Source of the DNA: an uncultured Planctomycetia bacterium | GTDB taxonomy: Bacteria; Planctomycetota; UBA1135; GCA-002686595 | Length of the DNA: 11,785 nt | Assembly: GCA_937952135.1 (NCBI GenBank) | Contig: CALFYL010000222.1 | Coordinates: forward strand, 1-11,785 | Reading direction: 5' to 3' | Shown here: piece by piece, positions 6,731 through 11,785 of the stretch | Numbering within the stretch: the stretch's first letter is position 1 | Layout: each line of letters starts with the position of its first letter | Translations under genes and position numbers: made by a program | Notes under the pieces: generated by a model | Database searches by the model: none | What the model saw: the letters and a program-made list of their open reading frames with translations, nothing else | Told to the model about the DNA's origin: nothing

Positions 6731-7681
6731 ATGCAACCCCGCCACAAGCTCCAACGCCGCGCGTTCGCTGCAGCGGCCGCGCTCACTTCGCTCCTCGCGC
6801 TGACCGCAAGCGCGCGAGCCGACGTCTACTGCGACCTCGCCGTCGAAGCCGTCCGCATCTCGGCGGGCTCGACGCCGGGCCTGTACGACGTCGAGATCGA
6901 CATCGCGATCCAACCGGGCGTCGAGCCGCCGACCGACGCGATCGGCGTGCGCCTCTTCGACGGAGCGCTCCCGATTTTCGACCTGTCGATCGACCCACTC
7001 GGCATCAGCGGCGGAACGTGCTGCGTCTATGCATCGCAGTGCCCGGCGCTCAGCAACTACAGCGTCGAGTGCCGCGGATCGTGTCCGGGCGGCGGCGTCG
7101 AGTATCTGTGCGTCTACATCCAACGCGGCAAGGCGTCGGACGTCGCGCTCCTGCCGGGTTCCGTGCTCCTGGCCGTGGTCGATCCCGATGGCGTGCACTT
7201 CGAATCGTGCCCCGACGGAACCTCGAACAACTCGCTCGCCGTCGTCGTCGGCGACTTCCCGCAGGCGACGTGCGTGGGCAAGGCGAACTCCGACGGCTGC
7301 GTCGCTTCGATGAGCTACACGGGCTCGCCGAGCTTGTCCTCGGGCGATCCGTTCGAGATCGCCGCCACGCAGGCGCTCGCGCTGAAGGCCGGCGTTCTGT
7401 TCTACGGCTCCTCGCCCGCCGCGATCCCTTTCCAGGGCGGCGTTCTGTGCACGTCGCAGCCCGTGCGACGAACGCCGGTGCAGGTCGCGAGCGGCAATCC
7501 CCTGCAACCGTGCAGCGGCGTCTTTACCTTCGACTTCCGCGCCTGGGCCCTCGGCGGGTCGGACCCGAGCCTCGTCGCCGGGCAGCGCGTCGTCGCGCAG
7601 TACTGGTACCGCGACCCCGCGGATCCGAGCGGGTTCGCAACGGGCCTGAGCAACGCGCTCGACTTCACGCTCTGGCACTGA
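6731..7681 (+). CDS. Cys-rich secreted protein with shared C-terminal module
   Basis: 316 residues from ATG 6731 to TGA 7679-7681. The start is set by the leader MQPRHKLQRRAFAAAAALTS and a cut after ASARA before DVYCD; the open frame further upstream overlaps the divergent hydrolase. The leader has an Arg-Arg-Ala-Phe near its hydrophobic core, so Tat export is possible, though the motif is imperfect. No Shine-Dalgarno is visible. Residues about 31-180 are beta-rich and hold many cysteines (CC, CPAL, VEC, GSCPGG, YLC), suggesting disulfides outside the cytoplasm; I do not recognise this domain. Residues 181-316 match the C-terminus of the propeller protein (GVLFYG, IPFQGGVLC, YWYRDP, TGLSNA). 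A GC-rich hairpin follows the stop, so it is probably transcribed alone. Function unknown; a surface or extracellular structural role is a guess. Confidence 0.85.
   Translation: MQPRHKLQRRAFAAAAALTSLLALTASARADVYCDLAVEAVRISAGSTPGLYDVEIDIAIQPGVEPPTDAIGVRLFDGALPIFDLSIDPLGISGGTCCVYASQCPALSNYSVECRGSCPGGGVEYLCVYIQRGKASDVALLPGSVLLAVVDPDGVHFESCPDGTSNNSLAVVVGDFPQATCVGKANSDGCVASMSYTGSPSLSSGDPFEIAATQALALKAGVLFYGSSPAAIPFQGGVLCTSQPVRRTPVQVASGNPLQPCSGVFTFDFRAWALGGSDPSLVAGQRVVAQYWYRDPADPSGFATGLSNALDFTLWH
7271..7678 (+). other. Region encoding shared C-terminal module, copy 2
   Basis: Encodes residues 181-316 of the Cys-rich secreted protein. Landmarks in order: CVGKANSDGC; SYTGSPSLSSG; AGVLFYGSSP; IPFQGGVLC; QPVRRTPV; CSGVFTFDF; AQYWYRDP; TGLSNALDF. 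It is slightly longer than copy 1 because of an insert before the YWYRDP strand, and it ends in LWH rather than TTCP. The cysteines at the start, in GGVLC and in PCSG match copy 1. Confidence 0.75.
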
Positions 7682-7693
7682 CCTCACGCCGGC

Positions 7694-7723
7694 GCTCCGT
7701 CCGCGCGCGCGAGCGGGCGGAGC
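7694..7723 (+). terminator. GC-rich hairpin after the Cys-rich secreted protein gene
   Basis: GCTCCGTCCGC (7694-7704) pairs with GCGGGCGGAGC (7713-7723) over 11 positions with one U-G pair and an 8-base loop, 12 bp after the stop codon. There is no U-run after it. Position and stability fit a transcript end or a 3'-end protecting hairpin, and it separates this gene from the cytochrome b562-like gene. Confidence 0.55.
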
Positions 7724-7808
7724 TCGCCGCGGCGGACTTGCAGCGCCCCGCGCCGCTCCCGCATGCTGGGCGCTCCGCTCCGACGCTGACCTTGTTCCGC
7801 GAGCCTCC

Positions 7809-8261
7809 ATGTCCAAGTCCACCGCCTCCCTTCTCGCCACGGCCTGCGCCGCCGTGCTCCTGTTCGCCCTCACGACTTCGGGTCGCGCCCCGGCGCAGGG
7901 CGAAGGCAAGTTGGGCGCGGCGATGGAAGAGCTCGGCGCGGCGGTGAAGACCCTGCAGGCGGCGGTGAAGGCCCCTGAGGAGCTCGAGAAGGCCTTGCCC
8001 GAGATCTGGAAGGCGCAGCGTGCGGCGCTCGATGCAAAGAGCGAGCTGCCCAAGCAGGTGAGCGAGATGGCGGACGAGAAGGCGAGGCTGAAGGCGCAGC
8101 TCGCCTACCGCACGCAGATGCAGGATCTGATGCGCGCGTTGCTCGACGTGGAGGCGGCGATGATCGCGGGCGACGCGAAGAAGGCCGACAAGGCGCTGCG
8201 CCAGGCCGACAACTTGAAGTCGGCCGGCCACGGTCAGTTCCGGCCGCGCGACGGTCGCTGA
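7809..8261 (+). CDS. Cytochrome b562-like periplasmic four-helix protein
   Basis: 150 residues from ATG 7809. MSKSTASLLATACAAVLLFA and a cut after APAQ give a signal peptide; the mature part is about 120 residues, close to cytochrome b562. It is almost all amphipathic helix. The first helix has Met39 in GAAMEELGAAVKTLQ and the last ends SAGHGQF with His141, the places of the axial heme ligands Met7 and His102 of E. coli cytochrome b562. In between are KALPEIWKAQRAALDAK and LLDVEAAMIAGDAKKADKAL, which fit helices two and three. There is no CxxCH, so any heme would be non-covalent. The likely role is periplasmic electron transfer or a heme-free helical bundle; partner unknown. No Shine-Dalgarno is visible. 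It stands alone between two hairpin regions. The family call comes from pattern matching only. Confidence 0.75.
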   Translation: MSKSTASLLATACAAVLLFALTTSGRAPAQGEGKLGAAMEELGAAVKTLQAAVKAPEELEKALPEIWKAQRAALDAKSELPKQVSEMADEKARLKAQLAYRTQMQDLMRALLDVEAAMIAGDAKKADKALRQADNLKSAGHGQFRPRDGR

Positions 8262-8290
8262 AGCCGGTCCGGGGGCGAGCCTGGATGCGG

Positions 8291-8326
8291 GCGCCGATGC
8301 CGGCGCTCGCGGCGCGAACGCGCGCC
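8291..8326 (+). terminator. Two adjacent small hairpins after the cytochrome b562-like gene
   Basis: GCGCCG-ATGC-CGGCGC (8291-8306) and GGCGCG-AACG-CGCGCC (8311-8326) are two perfect 6-bp, 4-base-loop hairpins only four bases apart, starting 30 bp after the stop. Neither has a U-run. They could act together as a transcript end, but very GC-rich sequence produces such stems by chance. Confidence 0.35.
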
Positions 8327-8453
8327 ACGTCCCGATCGCGGGGGCGGAGAAAAAAAGTCGGCGACTCCTCTCCGCTCGGCCGCTCCGACCGGCCGATGTA
8401 CGGCGGTACCCGCCCGGTGCGACGCGCCCACGCCGCCCGCCGGCGGCGGCCCC

Positions 8454-9629
8454 ATGAACCGCATCGTGCTTTCCACCGGCCTCGCGGCGGCGACCTTGCT
8501 CGCCGTCGATCAGCTCTGCGAGCTGCGCACCCGCGTCGCCGAGCTGGATCGCGAAACGCGTGTCGCGCCGGAGTTCGTGGCCGACCTCGAGCGCCGCGTC
8601 GATGCGCTCAACGCGCGGCTCGAGCTCGCGCAGCGCCAACTCGACACCGACGACCGCGCCGAACGCCTCGCGCAGCGCCTGGCGGTGCTCGCGACGCGCG
8701 TCGAGCGCGCGGACTGCGAGATGAGCGAGCAACAGGCGCGGCTCGCGAGCTGGGAGGCGCTCTGGAACGGCTACGCGCCGCAGCTCATCGACGGCGACCT
8801 CGAACAGATCCGCGGGCTGGTCGAACAGCGCGAGCGGCAGCTCGAGGAAATCGACGAGCGCGCGCGGCGCATCGACAGCGACAGCCGCTCGAAGCTCGCC
8901 GAGCTCGAGGCGCGCGTGGCGCCGGACGTCGGGCGGATGTGGCGCGAGCTCGTCGCGCCCGTCGTGCAGCTCGCCGGCGACGTGACCGTCGGGAGCGGCG
9001 TGCTGCTCGAATCGACGCCCAAGGCGGATGGAAGCGGCTGGACGACGCACCTGCTCACGTCGTGGCACGTCGTGCGCGACATCTACGGTTCGGCGCAACG
9101 CACCGAGGATCCCGTGCCGGTCACGATCTACGCGCCCGACGGTTCCACGCGTCAGGAGCGCGCGTTCATGGTCGCGTACGACACCGCGCTCGACGTCGCG
9201 GTGCTCGAACTCGACTTCACCGGGCGCATCGAGTTCGGCGCGCGGCTCGCCTCGCGCGCGCGGCTCGACGAAATCCGCATCTTCGATCCGATCTACGCCG
9301 TGGGCTGCCCGCTCGGCAACGATCCGATCCCCACGCCCGGCGAGATCGCCTCGACGACCCACGCGGTCGACGGCGTCAGCTACTGGATGCTCAGCGCGCC
9401 GACCTACATCGGCAACTCCGGCGGCGGCATCTTCGACGCGCGCACGCACGAGCTGATCGGCATCTTCTCCAAGATCTACACGCACGGCGCGGCGCGCTCG
9501 ACGATCGTGCCGCACATGGGCCTCGCGACGCCGATGCCGCGCATCTACGAGTGGATGGAGAGCGCCGGCTGCGCGCACGTGATCCGCGACGACGCGCCGC
9601 GCGTGCAGTCCGCATCGGCCAAGCAGTAG
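8454..9629 (+). CDS. Membrane-anchored coiled-coil trypsin-like serine protease, no PDZ
   Basis: 391 residues from ATG 8454. Residues 4-18 are a short hydrophobic segment without a good cleavage site, so probably a signal anchor. Residues about 20-155 are charged, heptad-like helix (ELRTRVAELDRE, DLERRVDALNARLELAQ, EQRERQLEEIDERARRI), a likely coiled coil that oligomerises or spaces the protease from the membrane. Residues about 165-370 are a trypsin-like fold: SWHVV with His205, DTALDVAVLELD with Asp247 and GNSGGGIFD with Ser322, the full triad. The core resembles HtrA/Do proteases, but the protein ends soon after (EWMESAGCAH) with no PDZ. His follows Ser-Trp rather than the usual Thr-Ala or Ser-Ala. 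The likely job is envelope proteolysis or quality control; substrate unknown. The leader region is about 190 bp with no visible Shine-Dalgarno. Confidence 0.9.
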   Translation: MNRIVLSTGLAAATLLAVDQLCELRTRVAELDRETRVAPEFVADLERRVDALNARLELAQRQLDTDDRAERLAQRLAVLATRVERADCEMSEQQARLASWEALWNGYAPQLIDGDLEQIRGLVEQRERQLEEIDERARRIDSDSRSKLAELEARVAPDVGRMWRELVAPVVQLAGDVTVGSGVLLESTPKADGSGWTTHLLTSWHVVRDIYGSAQRTEDPVPVTIYAPDGSTRQERAFMVAYDTALDVAVLELDFTGRIEFGARLASRARLDEIRIFDPIYAVGCPLGNDPIPTPGEIASTTHAVDGVSYWMLSAPTYIGNSGGGIFDARTHELIGIFSKIYTHGAARSTIVPHMGLATPMPRIYEWMESAGCAHVIRDDAPRVQSASAKQ

Positions 9630-9739
9630 TCGCGAAAGCTCGCGCGCTGCGTACGATCCGCGGCATCGAAACGCCGCCGCACACGCCGCAGAGTTCGTCG
9701 CAAACTCCGTCTAAGAGTCCGTCGCGCGCCGCGAAGTCG

Positions 9740-10990
9740 GTGCTGTGGGCGCTGGCGGTGCTGCTGTGCGCGCTCGCGCTCGTTCAAGCCGTTCACAAGG
9801 CGCGCAAGGGCCAGTGCGCGATCCTCAAGTGGCGGCCCGCGGTCGTAGCGCTGGAGCGCGGCGAGACGATCTACGGCCGCGACGAGACGACGCTGCGCGA
9901 GGGCTTTCCGACGCTGCCGACGACGGCGCTCGCGCTGCGGCCGTTCCTCGCCTTCGGCGACGTGACCGCCGGCGTGCTGTGGGCGCTGTTCAAGATCGCG
10001 CTCGTCGTCTGGATGGTGCTCGAGTGCGTGCAACTGGCCGCGGGGCGAGCCGCGGAGTATCCACCGTGGGCTTTCGTCGCGCTGCTGCTCTTGATGGCGC
10101 GCGTGCTGCTCTCCGACATCGCGCACGGCAACATCAACATCCCCGTCGCTGCGTGCGTGGTGGCTTCGGCGTCGAGCTGGGCGCGCGGCCGCGAGCGCGC
10201 AGCGGGCCTGTGGGCCGCACTCGGCGCAACGCTGAAGATCACGCCCGCGCTGCTCGTCGTGTACTTCGTGTGGAAGCGCAGCCCGCGCGCCGCCGCTTGG
10301 ATGCTGCTCGGCGTCGCGCTGTTCGCGGGCGTGCTTCCGGCGCTGATGCTCGGCTTCGAGCGCCACGCCGGGCTCCTGAGCGAATGGTGGGCGCAGATGG
10401 TCGAGCCGTATGTTCGCGGCGCCGCGCTCACGCGCATGCAGACCGAGCACATCAACCAATCGCTCACCGGCGTGCTCGGCCGCTTGCTGACCGAATCGGT
10501 GGCGATCGTCGCGCGCCCGCCGCACTTCGAAAGCGACGTGTCGATCCACGTGCTCGCGCTCGAGCGTTCGAGCTTCAAGCTCGTGTTCTACCTCGCCGCG
10601 GCGGCGGTTCTCGCCTTCGTGGCGTGGTGTTCGCGCTCAACGCGCACACCGCGGGCGGTGCTCGGCGAATTCGCGCTGCTCGCCCTCGCGATGCTCTTGC
10701 TCTCGGAGCGCAGTTGGAAGCAGCACTACGTCACCCTGCTCCTCCCGCTCGCGTTTCTCTTGCACTACGCGACGAATCCGGCGACCCCCGCGCCCGCGCG
10801 ACGCCGCAGTTTCATCGTGCTCGGCCTCGCGCTCGCTCTCACCGGCCTCACCGGCGAAGGCCTGCTCGGCGAACGCCTCAGCGACCTCGCCGAAGCCTAC
10901 GGCGCGTGGCTGTGGGCGGCGGTCGCGTTGCTCGTCGGCGTCGGACTCGCATTGCGGCCCGTCGCCGCGGATTCCGCGCGTCCGCGGTAG
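9740..10990 (+). CDS. GT87 / DUF2029 polytopic membrane glycosyltransferase
   Basis: About 416 residues if started at GTG 9740. There are roughly ten hydrophobic segments (first at residues 1-18, last about 388-406). GT87/DUF2029 marks are HGNINIPVAA (129-138), KITPALLVVYFVWKR (166-180), NQSLTGVLGRLL (239-250) and SWKQHYVTLLLPLAF (325-339). The first outer loop has GETIYGRDET and a FPTLPTTALALRPF stretch, where this family usually has a Pro-rich motif and an acidic catalytic residue. Such GT-C enzymes, for example mycobacterial alpha-mannosyltransferases, move a sugar from a polyprenyl-phosphate donor to a glycan or lipid outside the membrane; donor and acceptor here are unknown. The start is uncertain: no ATG, GTG or TTG lies in frame between the protease stop and 9740, though the frame stays open there. 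The gene is 110 bp after the protease, perhaps co-transcribed, and converges with the AbiEii-like gene. Confidence 0.85.
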   Translation: MLWALAVLLCALALVQAVHKARKGQCAILKWRPAVVALERGETIYGRDETTLREGFPTLPTTALALRPFLAFGDVTAGVLWALFKIALVVWMVLECVQLAAGRAAEYPPWAFVALLLLMARVLLSDIAHGNINIPVAACVVASASSWARGRERAAGLWAALGATLKITPALLVVYFVWKRSPRAAAWMLLGVALFAGVLPALMLGFERHAGLLSEWWAQMVEPYVRGAALTRMQTEHINQSLTGVLGRLLTESVAIVARPPHFESDVSIHVLALERSSFKLVFYLAAAAVLAFVAWCSRSTRTPRAVLGEFALLALAMLLLSERSWKQHYVTLLLPLAFLLHYATNPATPAPARRRSFIVLGLALALTGLTGEGLLGERLSDLAEAYGAWLWAAVALLVGVGLALRPVAADSARPR

Positions 10991-11015
10991 AAGCACGACT
11001 TCCCATGGCTCGCTC

Positions 11016-11039
11016 GGCGACACGTCGTTGTCTGTCGCC
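11016..11039. terminator. Possible bidirectional terminator between convergent genes
   Basis: GGCGACA (11016-11022) pairs with TGTCGCC (11033-11039) around a 10-base loop in the 55-bp gap between the convergent glycosyltransferase and AbiEii-like genes. The position suits ending both transcripts, but no U-run follows on either strand. Confidence 0.4.
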
Positions 11040-11045
11040 TGCACG

Positions 11046-11785
11046 CTATTCGGCGACGCTCGACCAGTACTCAGCCAAGAGCTGGAACGCCGAGTCGACG
11101 TCGCGCGCTCGAACACGGGCTTGAGCCGCCAGCTCTGGGTAGCGTTCACGCCACGCCTCCGGCGGAGCGGCGAGCTGTTCGGGCAACGATTGTCTCCGTC
11201 GAGCGCCGAATACTGCAGTCGCCGCTTTCCTCAATACCTCCGGCTCGATCGTCTCGCGTTCGATGAGCATCACGAGATCGACAAGATCCTTGACCCGCGT
11301 GTTCTCCCGACCTTCCCACGGGAAGGTGTAGGCGTGCAGCTTCTCGGCGAACTGCTGGGCCTTGGAGATCGCTCGAACCCGTGCCGGTGGCAGCCCCGCG
11401 AATCCGAGCACGTCCGCACCAACCAGCTCCTCGACGGATCCCACCGGACCTTCGCTGAACGCTACGTCGACGTAGAACTCGCCCAGCGGTTTGTCGCCGA
11501 GCCTCGCCTGCACTGGGAAAGTCGCGCCACCGAACGGCGCCGCCGTCAGTTCTCTTCGCGCGCGTGCGAGCGCGAAACGCATGTAGTCGCCGAGATCGAG
11601 TTCGGCGGCTGACATCAGAGCCGTGTGCACGGCATCGAGCCGTTCCTTCGCATTCTTCTCCGGCGCGCCGAGCACCGACAGGTCGAGATCGCGCGTCGTT
11701 CTCGCGTTCGGGCGGTACCGCAACTCGAACGCATAGCCGCCCTTGATCAGCCACGGCGCCCGCTCGTCGGCGAACAGCCGCGCGA
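11046..11785 (-). CDS. AbiEii/AbiGii-type nucleotidyltransferase toxin, 5' end outside window
   Basis: Minus strand, ending at TAG 11046-11048 and still open at the right edge; 245 residues visible. The possible TTG start at 11723 is rejected because the family motif continues upstream of it: LFADERAPWLIKGGYAFEL precedes RYRPNARTTRDLDLS. These give the nucleotidyltransferase GG motif and the paired Asp of the DLD motif (11688-11690, 11682-11684), with a third acidic residue likely in FYVDVAF (Asp at 11466-11468). AEKLHAYTFP and NTRVKDLVDLVML supply the conserved Lys and the Lys-Asp-Leu-x-Asp-Leu motif typical of AbiEii. The family comprises nucleotidyltransferase toxins, some modifying tRNA, paired with an AbiEi-type antitoxin usually encoded just upstream. 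That place lies beyond the window, and no antitoxin lies downstream. By eye the base composition is less GC-rich than the neighbours, which would fit transfer. Confidence 0.88.
   Translation of the reverse strand, partial: ARLFADERAPWLIKGGYAFELRYRPNARTTRDLDLSVLGAPEKNAKERLDAVHTALMSAAELDLGDYMRFALARARRELTAAPFGGATFPVQARLGDKPLGEFYVDVAFSEGPVGSVEELVGADVLGFAGLPPARVRAISKAQQFAEKLHAYTFPWEGRENTRVKDLVDLVMLIERETIEPEVLRKAATAVFGARRRQSLPEQLAAPPEAWRERYPELAAQARVRARDVDSAFQLLAEYWSSVAE

Noticed and set aside
6716..8053. A 445-codon minus-strand open frame
   Set aside because: It lies opposite the Cys-rich secreted protein and the start of the cytochrome b562-like gene, both with clear leaders; its own translation looks like GC-rich noise.
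7665..9578. A 637-codon minus-strand open frame
   Set aside because: Antisense to the b562-like gene and the protease, without domains; both sense genes have convincing leaders and motifs.
8285..10990. One 901-codon gene spanning the protease and glycosyltransferase region
   Set aside because: Up to 9629 this frame is the Arg-rich shadow of the protease gene, whose own frame has a full catalytic triad. Only the part after about 9740 encodes a real protein.
11028..11612. A 194-codon plus-strand open frame opposite the AbiEii-like gene
   Set aside because: No domain is visible, and the minus strand has the ordered AbiEii motifs through the same stretch.

Overview
The window looks like chromosomal DNA of a very GC-rich planctomycete (Planctomycetota). 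The main clues are secreted proteins with Asp-Cys-Asn-x-Asn-Gly motifs of the kind common in planctomycete exported proteins, a C-terminal module carried by two unrelated secreted proteins here (PFQGG-LC ... RDP ... TGLSN), a cytochrome b562-like periplasmic protein, and almost no Shine-Dalgarno sequences. This assignment rests on protein style, not on a marker gene. GC-rich coding keeps most alternative frames open, so many long open frames are shadows. I see no rRNA, tRNA, CRISPR array or insertion sequence, and no gene-free stretch longer than 300 bases.

Layout, left to right. (1) A large exported TPR / DUF3857 / transglutaminase-like protein fills 1-3635; its start lies left of the window and its transglutaminase core seems to lack the catalytic Cys and His. 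(2) After a strong stem-loop comes a 622-residue secreted protein (3770-5638) with a six-repeat YWTD-like beta-propeller, two EF-hand-like DCNANG loops, a beta-rich middle and the shared C-terminal module. (3) Convergent to it is an exported dienelactone hydrolase-family enzyme (5687-6520, minus) with an intact Cys-Asp-His triad. (4) A 210-bp divergent intergenic region with two sets of palindromes leads to a second, Cys-rich secreted protein (6731-7681) that ends in the same module. (5) A GC-rich hairpin separates it from a small cytochrome b562-like protein (7809-8261). (6) A membrane-anchored, coiled-coil trypsin-like serine protease without PDZ (8454-9629) is followed by a GT87/DUF2029 polytopic glycosyltransferase (about 9740-10990). 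(7) At the right edge, on the minus strand, is an AbiEii/AbiGii-type nucleotidyltransferase toxin whose 5' end lies beyond the window.

The genes do not form one pathway. Gaps of roughly 110-210 bp and hairpins after most genes suggest mainly single-gene transcription units. The common theme is the cell envelope: six of the eight genes encode exported or membrane proteins. The most unusual features are the C-terminal module shared by two otherwise unrelated secreted proteins, the apparently inactive transglutaminase core, the stem-loop with a competing third arm before gene 2, and the tandem palindrome in the divergent intergenic region. The AbiEii-like gene is the only clear accessory or defence candidate, and its partner would have to lie outside the window.
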